A stretch of DNA of 64,000 bases from Achromobacter sp. Root83. GTDB lineage: Bacteria > Pseudomonadota > Gammaproteobacteria > Burkholderiales > Burkholderiaceae_B. Location: NCBI RefSeq assembly GCF_001428845.1, contig NZ_LMIU01000001.1:372984-436983 (forward strand). Reading direction: 5' to 3'. Below the pieces are notes generated by a model that was not told the DNA's origin, did no database searches, and saw only the letters and a list, made by a program, of their open reading frames with translations. Positions 1 through 8,364 of this stretch are shown piece after piece; positions within the stretch are counted from its first letter, which is position 1; every line of letters begins with the position of its first letter. The position numbers and the translations under genes were made by a program.

Positions 1-253
1 CGCCGAGACCTCGCAAACGCTGGACGATTGCGTGGCCGCCATCGACCGCATTGCCGCGGCCGCGCTGGCCGTGCGTCCGGACATCATCGTGCTGTGCCAC
101 GGCGGCCCGATTGCGACGCCCGAAGATGCCGCCTATGTGCTGCGCGCGTGCAAACATTGCCATGGCTTCTACGGCGCCAGTTCGATGGAGCGCCTGCCCA
201 CCGAGCAGGCACTGACCGCAGCCACGCGCGAGTTCAAGAATCTGCGTTTCTGA
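1..253 (+). CDS. Phosphoenolpyruvate hydrolase-family TIM-barrel protein, 3' end
   Basis: Only the last 83 codons are inside the window, read in the frame that starts at base 2, with TGA at 251-253. The fragment holds the C-terminal strands of a TIM barrel: the segment LCHGGPI (about 24-30 residues after the internal GTG at 32) and the tail HGFYGASSMER are typical of the 'PEP hydrolase-like' family (PF09370). In other genomes this family often lies beside Tm-1-like ATP-binding proteins, but that neighbour would be outside this window. The enzymatic activity of the family is poorly established, so only the family name is supported. The gene runs toward the convergent LysR gene and stops 75 bp from its end. 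Confidence 0.7.
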   Translation, partial: AETSQTLDDCVAAIDRIAAAALAVRPDIIVLCHGGPIATPEDAAYVLRACKHCHGFYGASSMERLPTEQALTAATREFKNLRF

Positions 254-328
254 GCTTCATTTTTCGGCATTCATTTGGCGCACACCGTATACATCGTGGC
301 GCCATCCACTCACTGCCGGATACCGCCC

Positions 329-1300
329 CTAACCCAGCTTGCGCCCGGCCCGCGCCGCCACTCGTCGGCACCCCGCGGGCAGGGATGCCGTGCGCAGGTA
401 CTCATGGATGGCGCGGATCAGCGCCAGCGCGGCGGGGCTCAGCGGGTATTCCTTGTGTCGGATGATGCAGACGGTGCGCACCACGGTGGGCCGGGCCAAT
501 AGCGCGTAGGCCAGCCCGGGCTCCAGCACCCGCTGCGCGGCCAGCGCCGGCAGCAGCGCCACGCCCAGTCCGGCCTTGACCAGCGCCGCTTGCGAGGTGG
601 TGCTGGACGCTTCATAGAACGGCGCCGCGGCTTCAATCGGCAGATCCGCGCGCGCGCGTAGCAACGCCATGATTCCCGTTTCGTCCACCACCCCCACCAG
701 CTTGCGCTCGGCCAGGTCCGACCAGCGCATCGTGCCGTCGGTGCCGGGACGCAGGCCGGCGTCGTCCTCGCGGTACAGCACGCCGAACCGGTCTTCGAGC
801 AGCGCGTCGAACTGCAGGCCGGGCGCGTCGGCCCAGCGGCTGGTCAGGCCAAAATCCACCTCGCGCGTGGCGACCTTGCGCTGGATGCGGCCGGAGTTGT
901 CGTCGCTGAGGTACAGGCGCACCGCCGGATACTGGGCCGAAAACGTGGTGGCGGCGGGCGCGATGATCTGCGTGATGGCCGACGGCGCCGCCGCCACGCC
1001 GACCCGGCCGCGCTCCAGCGCCCCAAAACGAACGACGTCTTCGATCACGCCATCGAAGTCGGCCAGCAGCCGCATCACGCGCGGCAGGAATTCCTCTCCG
1101 GCCGCGGTCAGCAGCACGCGCCTGCTGGTGCGGGCAAAGAGCTGGGTGCCCAGTGCGTCCTCCAGTTGGCGCACCAGGCTGGTCACGGACGATTGTGTCT
1201 GGAACAGGCGCTTGGCCGCATGCGTGAAGCTGGACTCCTGCGCGACCGCCACGAACGCGGTCAGGTGCTTCAGGGTGACATGCTTGGGCAGACGATTCAT
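329..1300 (-). CDS. LysR-family transcriptional regulator
   Basis: A 323-residue protein of normal LysR length. The N-terminus (MNRLPKHVTLKHLTAFVAVAQ) begins the winged helix-turn-helix, with the typical segment SSFTHAAKRL followed by SSVTSLVRQLE and GTQLFAR. The rest is a substrate-binding-type effector domain. The ATG at 1300 is used because the helix-turn-helix begins within ten residues. It is divergent from the N-acyl-D-amino-acid deacylase gene at 1428, and the 127-bp spacer contains an interrupted dyad. By the usual LysR arrangement it probably controls that deacylase/Bug operon and itself. The C-terminus is arginine-rich (about the last 15 residues), which is unremarkable. The inducer is unknown. 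Confidence 0.9.
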   Translation of the reverse strand: MNRLPKHVTLKHLTAFVAVAQESSFTHAAKRLFQTQSSVTSLVRQLEDALGTQLFARTSRRVLLTAAGEEFLPRVMRLLADFDGVIEDVVRFGALERGRVGVAAAPSAITQIIAPAATTFSAQYPAVRLYLSDDNSGRIQRKVATREVDFGLTSRWADAPGLQFDALLEDRFGVLYREDDAGLRPGTDGTMRWSDLAERKLVGVVDETGIMALLRARADLPIEAAAPFYEASSTTSQAALVKAGLGVALLPALAAQRVLEPGLAYALLARPTVVRTVCIIRHKEYPLSPAALALIRAIHEYLRTASLPAGCRRVAARAGRKLG

Positions 1301-1305
1301 TTCAA

Positions 1306-1326
1306 AACTAGATAGATGGATTAGTT
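1306..1326. promoter_or_regulatory. Interrupted dyad, candidate LysR operator
   Basis: AACTA at 1306-1310 and TAGTT at 1322-1326 form a perfect 5-bp inverted repeat separated by 11 bp, in the AT-rich spacer between the divergent LysR gene (start 1300) and the deacylase gene (start 1428). LysR proteins bind interrupted dyads in such spacers. The dyad does not match the strict T-N11-A core, so the assignment is an inference from position and symmetry. Confidence 0.4.
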
Positions 1327-1427
1327 AAAACAATTTTTCCAGATTGATCGCGCCGACGATACTAGGGGCTTCATCAAGGCCCCGTGCAAGGCGACGTTCA
1401 GCGAGCAGGGGCCTGAACAAGGCAGAC

Positions 1428-2936
1428 ATGGCGCAGCAAACTCTGGATCTGATCATCGAAGGCGGCTGGCTCATCGACGGGATGGGCGGGCCCAGGCGGC
1501 TCGCCGACGTGGGCGTGGCGGGGGAGCGCATCGCCGCTATCGGCGACCTTTCGGCCATCGCGGCCGCGCGTAGAGTGGACGCCAGCGGCAAGATCGTGGC
1601 GCCGGGCTTTATCGATGTGCATGGGCACGACGACCTGATGTTCGTGGAAAAGCCCGATCTGGCGTGGAAGACCAGCCAGGGGATCACGTCGGTGGTGGTC
1701 GGCAACTGCGGCGTGAGCGGCGCGCCCGCGCCGCTGGCGGGCAATACCGCGGCGGCGCTGGCCCTGTTGGGCGAGACGCCGCTGTTCCCCAGCACCGGCG
1801 ACTACTTCGACGAGCTGCGCGCGCGCCAGCCCATGATCAACGTGGCGGCCCTGGTGGGCCACGCCAACCTGCGTCTGGCGGCCATGCGCGACCCGGAGGC
1901 CCAGCCTACGGCAGACGAACAGGACCTGATGCAGCGCATGCTGGACGACGCGCTGGCGGCGGGCGCCGTGGGCTTCAGCACGGGTCTGGCTTACCAGCCG
2001 GGCGGTGCGGCACAGCAATCCGAGCTGGAAGGCCTGGCACGCGTGGCGGCGGCGCGCGGCGCGATCCACACCAGCCATATCCGCAATGAAGGCGACGAGG
2101 TGGAGGCCGCCGTCGACGAGGTCCTGGCCATTGGCCGCAACACCGGCTGCGCCACCGTGCTGTCGCACCATAAATGCATGATGCCCCGCAATTGGGGCAA
2201 GAGCCGCGCCACCCTCGCCAACGTCGACCGCGCGCGCGCCGAAGGACTGGATGTGGCGCTGGACATTTACCCCTATCCGGGCAGCTCCACGATCCTGATT
2301 CCGGAACGCGCGGAGACCATCGACGACATTCGCATCACCTGGTCCACGCCGCATCCCGAATGCGGCGGCGAGTATCTGAGCGACATCGCGGCGCGCTGGG
2401 GCTGCGACAAGACCACCGCGGCCGAGCGCCTGTGCCCCGCGGGCGCCATCTATTTTGCGATGGACGATGACGAGGTGCGGCGGATCTTCCAGCACGAATG
2501 CTGCATGGTCGGCTCCGACGGGCTGCCGAACGACACGCATCCGCATCCCCGTCTTTGGGGCAGTTTCACGCGGGTGCTGGGCCGCTACGTGCGCGAGGCC
2601 GAACTGCTGACCCTGGAGGCGGCGGTGGCCAAGATGACCGCCTTGCCCGCCCGCGTCTTCGGCCTGGCCGGACGCGGCCGGATCAGCGTGGGTGCATGGG
2701 CGGACATCGTGGTGTTCGACGCGGACACGGTCGAAGACCGCGCCACCTGGGAAGCGCCGACCCTGGCCTCCACCGGCGTGGAGCATGTGCTGGTCAATGG
2801 CCAGCAGGTGTTTCCCGCCACCGCCGGCATGGCACGCCCCGGCAAAATTCTACGCCGCGACGCGCCCCGCGCGCACGCCGCCGAACCCGCTTCGATAACA
2901 ACAGCAACCATCCCCACAGGAGACAAACCATCATGA
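1428..2936 (+). CDS. N-acyl-D-amino-acid deacylase (D-aminoacylase) family amidohydrolase
   Basis: A 502-residue amidohydrolase. It probably hydrolyses N-acyl-D-amino acids (or an N-acyl-D-glutamate/aspartate relative) in the cytoplasm. Visible metal-site features are DVHGHDD (His65, His67), the cysteine ligand of this subfamily in VGNCGVSG (Cys94), TSHIRNEGD, LSHHK and SDGLPNDTHPHPR. The length matches the family (about 480-500). The start at 1428 (MAQQTLDLI) is preferred over an upstream in-frame ATG at 1344, because family proteins begin with this beta-strand and the upstream 28 residues are arginine-rich non-family sequence. The last codon overlaps the Bug receptor start (ATGA at 2933-2936), so the two are translationally coupled. 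This suggests that the receptor binds the substrate or product of this enzyme. A LysR gene lies divergently upstream. Confidence 0.85.
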   Translation: MAQQTLDLIIEGGWLIDGMGGPRRLADVGVAGERIAAIGDLSAIAAARRVDASGKIVAPGFIDVHGHDDLMFVEKPDLAWKTSQGITSVVVGNCGVSGAPAPLAGNTAAALALLGETPLFPSTGDYFDELRARQPMINVAALVGHANLRLAAMRDPEAQPTADEQDLMQRMLDDALAAGAVGFSTGLAYQPGGAAQQSELEGLARVAAARGAIHTSHIRNEGDEVEAAVDEVLAIGRNTGCATVLSHHKCMMPRNWGKSRATLANVDRARAEGLDVALDIYPYPGSSTILIPERAETIDDIRITWSTPHPECGGEYLSDIAARWGCDKTTAAERLCPAGAIYFAMDDDEVRRIFQHECCMVGSDGLPNDTHPHPRLWGSFTRVLGRYVREAELLTLEAAVAKMTALPARVFGLAGRGRISVGAWADIVVFDADTVEDRATWEAPTLASTGVEHVLVNGQQVFPATAGMARPGKILRRDAPRAHAAEPASITTATIPTGDKPS

Positions 2937-3892
2937 TGCGCAAGACTTGTGCCGCCCTGGCGCTCGCCGCCATTCTGCCGGCGGCCCACGCCGCCTTTCC
3001 CGACCATCCCATTACCCTGATCGTGCCGTTCCCGGCGGGCGGCCCCACCGATATCGTCGGCCGGGTGGCCGCGGCCAAGGCGGGCGAGATCCTGGGCCAG
3101 CAGATCGTGGTGGAAAACCGCACGGGCGCCTCCGGCACGATCGGCATGACGGCCACCGCGCGCGCCAAGCCGGACGGCTACACCGTCGGCCTGGCCACCG
3201 TCAGTACGCACGGCACGGCGCCGCACCTGTTCCCCAACCTGGCCTATGACCCCGTCAAGGACTTCACGCCCATCAGCAACCTGGTGACCAGCCCCAACAT
3301 CCTCAGCGTGAATCCGAAGTTCCCCGCCAAGACGCTGGCCGACTTCGTGGCGCACGTGCGCGCCAATCCCAACAAGGACGGCTACGCCAATGCGGGCGCG
3401 GGCGGCGTGAACGACCTGGGCATGATCTGGTTCCTGCAGATCATCGGCGGCAAGATGAACAGCATCTCGTATCGCGGGTCAGCGCCTGCGCTGACCGATA
3501 CGGTGGGCGGCGTGGTGCCGGTCATCTTCGACAACTTCCCGTCCTCGCTGCCCTACCTGAAGAGCAACCATCTGCAGGCGCTAGCGATCACCGGCACCGA
3601 GCGCAATCCGCGCTTGCCGGACGTGCCGACGTTCGCGGAACAGGGCTACAAGGACTACGATGTCACCGCCTGGTACGGCGTGGTGGGGCCGGCGGGCATG
3701 CCGGCCGACGTGCGCGACAAACTGGCGGACGCCTTTGCCCAGGCAGTGCGCGATCCCGCCACGGCGGCCAAGATGGAAGAGACCGGGGCATTTCCGCTGG
3801 GCAATACGCCGGCCGAATTCGGCGAGCAGATCCGCACGGAGCGGAACCGCTGGAAGACGGTGATCGACCGCGCGCAGATCAAGCTGCAGTAG
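2933..3892 (+). CDS. Bug/TctC-family periplasmic tripartite tricarboxylate transporter receptor
   Basis: A 319-residue extracytoplasmic solute receptor. A signal peptide ends at about residue 21 (PAAHA/AFP), followed by the Bug signature [15 protein letters not shown] and the ligand-loop segments VVENRTGASG and AKPDGYT. Two adjacent ATG codons are possible (2933 and 2936). 2933 is chosen because the AGGAG at 2919-2923 is then about 9 bp away. The start overlaps the deacylase stop. No membrane components (TctA/TctB) are encoded nearby, as is usual for orphan Bug genes in Bordetella and Achromobacter. The ligand is unknown; the coupling suggests an N-acyl-amino acid or related carboxylate. The gene converges on the reductase gene 21 bp downstream. 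Confidence 0.93.
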   Translation: MMRKTCAALALAAILPAAHAAFPDHPITLIVPFPAGGPTDIVGRVAAAKAGEILGQQIVVENRTGASGTIGMTATARAKPDGYTVGLATVSTHGTAPHLFPNLAYDPVKDFTPISNLVTSPNILSVNPKFPAKTLADFVAHVRANPNKDGYANAGAGGVNDLGMIWFLQIIGGKMNSISYRGSAPALTDTVGGVVPVIFDNFPSSLPYLKSNHLQALAITGTERNPRLPDVPTFAEQGYKDYDVTAWYGVVGPAGMPADVRDKLADAFAQAVRDPATAAKMEETGAFPLGNTPAEFGEQIRTERNRWKTVIDRAQIKLQ

Positions 3893-3913
3893 GGACGCGC
3901 GGCCCGCCGCGCT

Positions 3914-5290
3914 TCAATACACGTCGCGCCGGTAGCGGCCGGCGTGCTGCAGGGCCTGCAGGCGCTCATCGCCCAGGATGTCCTGCAAGGCGGCGTCCAC
4001 CCCGCCCGCCATTCCCTGCAGGCTGCCGCACACATAGATGGCGGCCCCGGCGTCCACCCAGGCGCGCACGGCCTGCGCCTCTTCGCGCAGGCGGTGCTGC
4101 ACATAGCGGCGCGCGGGCTGGTCGCGCGAGAAGACGGCGTCCACGCGTTCCAGCGTGCCGTCGTCCTTCCACGCCGCGATCTCACCCTGGCAGAACCAGT
4201 CGTGCGCGGCATTGCGTTCGCCAAAGACCAGCCAGTTGCGGCGGTGGCCGGCGGCGCGGCGCGCCTTGATCAACGCCCGCAGCCCGGCCAGGCCGGTGCC
4301 ATTGCCCACGAGAATCATCGGGCGGTCATCTGCCGGCGCATGGAAATTGCGATTGGCGCGCACGCGCAGGTCGATGGCATCGCCGGTATCGGCGATCTGC
4401 GTGAGCCAGCCGCTGCCCAGCCCCAGCTTGCCGTCGGCGCCGCGCATCTGACGCACCAGAAGCTGGATGACGCCGTCTTCGGGCAGCGAGGCGATGGAAT
4501 ACTCGCGATGCGTCAGCAAGGCGCCGCCGCGTTCGCGCCGGGGGCCGATTTCGGCGATGTCGCCGGCCTGCCAGGGCCGCGCGCCGGAAGCGGGCGGCGT
4601 CAGCGTCAGCAGGTAGCAGGGCCCGCCCTGGCTTTGGGGATTGAGCGCCCGCCGGGCGGCAAGGCGCCAGGATTCGTAGACGGGCGCCTCCCAGTCGGGC
4701 AGGTCGCCGCGGCCGGCCAGCAGGCCCAGGTGATGCTGCCAATGGCGCAAGGCGGCCGCATCGTCGTTGTCGACCTCGACCAGATCGAACAGCGGCGTTG
4801 CGCCCTGCGCGTGCAGCCAGTCGTTGAGCAGATGGCCGAAGCCACAGAACCGGGCATATTCGCTGTCGCCCAGCGCCAGCACCGCGTAATGCGCGCCCGC
4901 CAGCGCCGCCGTTGCGCCGGGGTCCTGCATCCGGCCCGCAAAGGCCGCCGCCGCGTCGGGCGGGTCGCCTTCTCCATAGGTGCTCACCACGAACAGCATG
5001 CGGCGATAGGCGGCCAGGCGCGCCACGTCCAGTTGGTCCAGCGAGGCCACGCGCACGTTCAGGCCGCCGGCGCGTAAGGATTCCGCGGTCTGCGCGGCCA
5101 GGGACTCGGCATAGCCGGTCTGGCTGGCGTAGGCGACCAGCAGGGTGTCTTCAGGCGCGGGGGTGTCCAGGGCATGCCGCGCCAGCGTTTGCCGTGCGTC
5201 GCGCCGCCGGGCGCGGCGCCACGCCCAAAGGCATAGCAGCAGCCAAGCCAGCACCACGCACGCCGCCGCAATGAGCCGTATAGGGGTCAT
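3914..5290 (-). CDS. Membrane-anchored flavodoxin/FNR reductase (sulfite-reductase-flavoprotein-like)
   Basis: A 458-residue diflavin reductase. An N-terminal membrane segment (about residues 4-24) is followed by an arginine-rich stop (RRARRR), placing the catalytic part in the cytoplasm. A flavodoxin-like FMN domain comes next (AYASQTGYAES at about 53-63, STYGEGDPPDA), then an FAD/NADPH domain with REYSIAS and GNGTGLAGL, ending in YRRDVY. It should take electrons from NADPH and pass them to a membrane partner. It is the last gene of a five-gene minus-strand operon with PepSY, DUF2271, DUF4198 and ApbE genes; the gap to apbE is only 6 bp. No sulfite reductase hemoprotein is nearby. I infer that it feeds the PepSY/DUF2271 line rather than sulfite reduction. 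Confidence 0.87.
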   Translation of the reverse strand: MTPIRLIAAACVVLAWLLLCLWAWRRARRRDARQTLARHALDTPAPEDTLLVAYASQTGYAESLAAQTAESLRAGGLNVRVASLDQLDVARLAAYRRMLFVVSTYGEGDPPDAAAAFAGRMQDPGATAALAGAHYAVLALGDSEYARFCGFGHLLNDWLHAQGATPLFDLVEVDNDDAAALRHWQHHLGLLAGRGDLPDWEAPVYESWRLAARRALNPQSQGGPCYLLTLTPPASGARPWQAGDIAEIGPRRERGGALLTHREYSIASLPEDGVIQLLVRQMRGADGKLGLGSGWLTQIADTGDAIDLRVRANRNFHAPADDRPMILVGNGTGLAGLRALIKARRAAGHRRNWLVFGERNAAHDWFCQGEIAAWKDDGTLERVDAVFSRDQPARRYVQHRLREEAQAVRAWVDAGAAIYVCGSLQGMAGGVDAALQDILGDERLQALQHAGRYRRDVY

Positions 5291-5296
5291 GAGCGT

Positions 5297-6313
5297 TCAG
5301 GGGAGATTGGCCAGGGCCTGGAACGCCGGCGTGGCGACGACGCGATAGGCGTCGTCCCCGCGCAGGATGAACAAGGCCGCGATGTCATGGCGGCGGGCGT
5401 AGCCGGGGCCTTCCGTTTCGCCCAGCACGGTGAGGGCGGTGGCCAGGGCATCGGCCTGCATGCAGCCGGGATGCAGCACCGTGACCGAGGCGACCGGGTT
5501 GCGCACGGGGCGCCCGGTGCGCGGGTCGATGGTGTGCGCGTAGCGCCCGTCGCCGCTGCCGGCGTGGCGCCGGTAATCGCCGGACGTGGCGATGCTGCGG
5601 CCGTCGAGCGGCAGCGCCAGCGCGTGGTCCCCGCTCGCGTCGGGGACTTCGATGGCCACGCGCCAGGGCTGTCCGTCGGGACGCTTGCCGCGCGCGCGCA
5701 ATTCGCCGCCCACTTCCACCAGATACTGCGTGATGCCCAGGGCATCCAGCGCCATCGCGGCGCGGTCCACGCCGTAGCCCTTGGCGATGGACGACAGGTC
5801 CAGATAGGTGCCGCCTGCCTGGTGCGCCGACTGCGTGGCTTCATCCAGCCGCACGCGCCGCCAGCCGCAGCGCAGGCGCGCGGCCTCGATGGCGGCGGGC
5901 GAAGGCGGTTCGTAGGCGCGTTGATGCGGGCCGAAGCCCCAGGCGTTCACCAGCGGCCCCACGGTGGGATCGTAGGCGCCGCCGCAGTCCTCGGCCAGCA
6001 TCAGCGCATGGCGCAGCACATGGAAGAACGCGGCCGGCAGTACTTGCCAGCCGGGGCCCGCCTGGTTGTAGCGCGTGATGTCGGAGTCCGCTTCCCAGGT
6101 GCTCATCTGCGCCACCACCTCGTCCAGCGCGGCCTGGATCGCCTGCCGCGCCGAGGCTTCCGTGCGTCCGGCCGGCAAGGCCATGCGCGCGGACCAGGTG
6201 GTGCCCATGGTGGCGCCGGCCAGCGCGGCGGGGCGCGCCGGCATGGCGCCATAGGCGACGCGGAAGGCCGCAGCCGCCGCGCCGGGCTGGGCGTAGGAAG
6301 GGGTGTTCGCCAC
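5297..6313 (-). CDS. apbE: ApbE-type FAD:protein FMN transferase
   Basis: A 338-residue ApbE-family enzyme that covalently attaches FMN from FAD to a Ser/Thr in a Dxx(S/T)GA(S/T) motif of a partner protein. Conserved segments are GTTWS (38), STWEADSDIT (71-80), VGPLVNAWGFG (118), LDLSSIAKGYGVD (171-183), VGGELRARG, ATSGDY, HTIDPRTGRP and DALATAL. The start is a GTG at 6313; no other in-frame start exists upstream. The likely target is the DUF2271 protein two genes upstream, which carries the motif at residues 93-99. Oddly, the N-terminus shows no clear signal peptide or lipobox, although ApbE targets of this kind are periplasmic. It lies 13 bp after the DUF4198 gene. Confidence 0.92.
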   Translation of the reverse strand: MANTPSYAQPGAAAAAFRVAYGAMPARPAALAGATMGTTWSARMALPAGRTEASARQAIQAALDEVVAQMSTWEADSDITRYNQAGPGWQVLPAAFFHVLRHALMLAEDCGGAYDPTVGPLVNAWGFGPHQRAYEPPSPAAIEAARLRCGWRRVRLDEATQSAHQAGGTYLDLSSIAKGYGVDRAAMALDALGITQYLVEVGGELRARGKRPDGQPWRVAIEVPDASGDHALALPLDGRSIATSGDYRRHAGSGDGRYAHTIDPRTGRPVRNPVASVTVLHPGCMQADALATALTVLGETEGPGYARRHDIAALFILRGDDAYRVVATPAFQALANLP

Positions 6314-6326
6314 GCGCGGGACCGGC

Positions 6327-7127
6327 TTAGGGCTGCAGGACTTCGACGGTGCCGGCGTACGACAGGCGGCGCTTCTTGGCCTGCGGCACGGTGACCTTGG
6401 CGTCTTCCAGGCCGGCTTCGATCCAGTACAGCCCGGGCTGCGGCCACTTCACCGAGAACTTGCCGTCCTTGTCGGTCTTCAGCTTGATCTCGCCGACCTT
6501 GTCGCGATAGCGGCTGCCGCCGGGCACCACGTTGATTTCCAGCTCGGCGGCGGGCTGGCCGTCCAGCAGCATCTGGAACGTCGCGGCCTCGTCGGTGAAC
6601 AGGTCGTTCGGATGCGTGACGGGCGCCAGTTCCAATCCACGGCCCACGGGCTTCACGGCCGTGGGCTTGCCGGCGGTCACGAAGGTTTCGACGCGGCCCA
6701 GGCTCTGCGAGACTTCAAGATCGTCCGCCTTGGCGGGCACGGCCTGCGCCATGCCTTCGGGCTTGCCGAAGTAACGCTTGCCCTTGCCGTCTTCTTTCCA
6801 GCGGGCGAACACGCCGTCGTTGACGACGGCCACGCGGTAGGTGCCGCTCTGCTTGAGCTGCAGGTCGAACGTGCTGCGCAGCTTGCCGCGGCTGATGTTC
6901 TCGGCTTCGGCGGCGCTGCCGTCCGGCGCGGTCACGGCCAGGCCGTCCAGGCGCAACGGGGCATGGTTGAAATAGAACTTGTCGTTGCCCACGGCGGCGT
7001 CCACCGTGACCCAGCTATCGGTGCCGGACAGCACCGTCGAGGACGGCACGATCCAGACGTCGTGCGCGTGTGCGGCGAAGGGCAGGCACAGCGCCAGGGC
7101 GGCGGCCAGTTTGGCGGCGGATTTCAT
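6327..7127 (-). CDS. DUF4198 periplasmic protein
   Basis: A 266-residue exported protein: MKSAAKLAAALALCLPFAAHA/HDVW is a clean signal peptide with cleavage after residue 20. The mature protein starts HDVWIVPSST, which is typical of DUF4198 proteins found in metal-uptake loci. The body is beta-rich, with a C-terminal segment (KTDKDGKFSVKWPQPG) that looks like a carboxypeptidase-regulatory/Ig-like fold. The start at 7127 is set by TAGGAG at 7-12 bp upstream and by the signal peptide; an upstream in-frame start at 7172 would add 15 residues before the signal. It is the third gene of the PepSY-DUF2271-DUF4198-ApbE-reductase operon. A role in periplasmic handling of iron or another metal is inferred from context. 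Confidence 0.85.
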   Translation of the reverse strand: MKSAAKLAAALALCLPFAAHAHDVWIVPSSTVLSGTDSWVTVDAAVGNDKFYFNHAPLRLDGLAVTAPDGSAAEAENISRGKLRSTFDLQLKQSGTYRVAVVNDGVFARWKEDGKGKRYFGKPEGMAQAVPAKADDLEVSQSLGRVETFVTAGKPTAVKPVGRGLELAPVTHPNDLFTDEAATFQMLLDGQPAAELEINVVPGGSRYRDKVGEIKLKTDKDGKFSVKWPQPGLYWIEAGLEDAKVTVPQAKKRRLSYAGTVEVLQP

Positions 7128-7155
7128 CGTTGCGCTCCTAAGGCGGGTAGGGGGA

Positions 7156-7671
7156 TCAGGGTTTGAGGGCAAGGGCGATGGCGCCCAGTTCGTGTTCGCC
7201 TTGCGCGGCGAGCTGCTCGGATTTTTGCGGCGGCCACTGGAAGGGGATGCGCACCAGTTCGCGGCCGCCGACTTCGCGCGCCGCTTCCACCACCACGGCG
7301 TACTGGCCGGGCTTCAGGCTGGCCAGCGGCTTGCTGGATGCGTCAAAGCTCAGGGCGTGCTTGCCCACCGGCTTGGTGGCGCCGCTGACGCCGTCGACAG
7401 GGAATTGCTGGTTGCGGCCGCTGCGGCGCCACCATTGGCGCATGTCCTTGAGCCACTCGGTGCCCTCGTTGTTCTTCTTGGCCACGTCGTACCAGACGGC
7501 GAGGTCAGCGGCGACGCTCTGGTCGGGGTTCTCGATCCAGATCGCCACATAGGGGCGGTGGTATTCGGCGACGTCCAGGCGCGGGACCTCGATGGACAGG
7601 CCGATGTCCGCGGCATTGGCGGTTCGGGCGATCAGGCCGGCCAACAGGGCCGGCAACAACAGCTTGCGCAT
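7156..7671 (-). CDS. DUF2271 periplasmic protein with flavinylation motif
   Basis: A 171-residue exported protein with a signal peptide (MRKLLLPALLAGLIARTANA, about 20 residues). The mature domain is beta-rich (DIGLSIEVPRLD, RPYVAIWIEN). Residues 93-99 read D-G-V-S-G-A-T, an exact match to the Dxx(S/T)GA(S/T) motif recognised by ApbE, so Thr99 is the predicted site of covalent FMN. An ApbE gene lies in the same operon. TGGAGA about 7 bp upstream supports the ATG at 7671. It probably acts as a flavinylated periplasmic electron carrier between the PepSY membrane protein and an external acceptor, such as a ferric siderophore; the acceptor is inference. No TonB receptor is present within the window. 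Confidence 0.88.
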   Translation of the reverse strand: MRKLLLPALLAGLIARTANAADIGLSIEVPRLDVAEYHRPYVAIWIENPDQSVAADLAVWYDVAKKNNEGTEWLKDMRQWWRRSGRNQQFPVDGVSGATKPVGKHALSFDASSKPLASLKPGQYAVVVEAAREVGGRELVRIPFQWPPQKSEQLAAQGEHELGAIALALKP

Positions 7672-7699
7672 GGAAGTCTCCAGGGGCGTATCGAGGGAA

Positions 7700-8326
7700 T
7701 CAATGAATGAACAGCAGGGCCAGCACCACCGGGATGACGACTCCCAGCCCCACCATGGGCCAGGTCGCGCCCCGGTTGCCGGCGTGCATCTTCAGCAGCA
7801 CCAGCCCGGTCAGCGAAAACACCAGACAGGCGACGGCAAAGATGTCCAGGAACCAGCTCCAGGCAAGGCCCGTATGGCGGCCCTTGTGCAAGTCGTTCAG
7901 GTACGAGATCCAGCCGCGGTCCGTGCGTTCGTATTCAACGTCGCCGCTGGCCAGGTCGATCGACAGCCAGGCGTCGCCGCCGGCGCGCGGCAGAGACAGG
8001 TAGACCTCGTTGGCGGACCATTCGGCGGGCCGGCCGGCGGTGGCCGCGTCCAGCGTCTGGTCCAGCCATTGGGCCACGGGGGCGGGCAGCGGCGCCTTCT
8101 TGTCCGCGGGGGGCGCGGTCAGTTGCCGAAGGACGGGCTCGGGCAGTTGGACATCCCGGCTGCTCACCACCGCCTTGGTTTCAATGTGCGAAGCGTTGTT
8201 GAGGGTCAGCCCCGTCACCGCGAACAACAGCATGCCCAGCAGGCAGAGCGCCGCGCTGATCCAGTGCCATTGATGCAGGGTCTTGAGCCAATAGGCCCGG
8301 CGGCGAGGGGTGGGTTGACTGTCCAT
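7700..8326 (-). CDS. PepSY-associated transmembrane protein
   Basis: A 208-residue inner-membrane protein. TM1 is at about 23-41, a periplasmic PepSY-like domain at about 45-150, TM2 at about 155-179 and TM3 at about 188-206. Histidines that could bind haem or pass electrons lie next to the membrane: His18 and His21 (LHQWHW), His147 and His151 (LHKGRHTG), and His181. It is the first gene of the operon leading through DUF2271, DUF4198, ApbE and the flavodoxin reductase, with 28 bp to the next gene. Family members are seen in siderophore-iron reduction loci. I infer that it carries electrons from the cytoplasmic reductase across the membrane. A Fur-like box lies 39-53 bp upstream of the start. 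Confidence 0.87.
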   Translation of the reverse strand: MDSQPTPRRRAYWLKTLHQWHWISAALCLLGMLLFAVTGLTLNNASHIETKAVVSSRDVQLPEPVLRQLTAPPADKKAPLPAPVAQWLDQTLDAATAGRPAEWSANEVYLSLPRAGGDAWLSIDLASGDVEYERTDRGWISYLNDLHKGRHTGLAWSWFLDIFAVACLVFSLTGLVLLKMHAGNRGATWPMVGLGVVIPVVLALLFIH

Positions 8327-8364
8327 GCGATATCGGATTGGAAGGCGCGGATTCTAACATTTAA

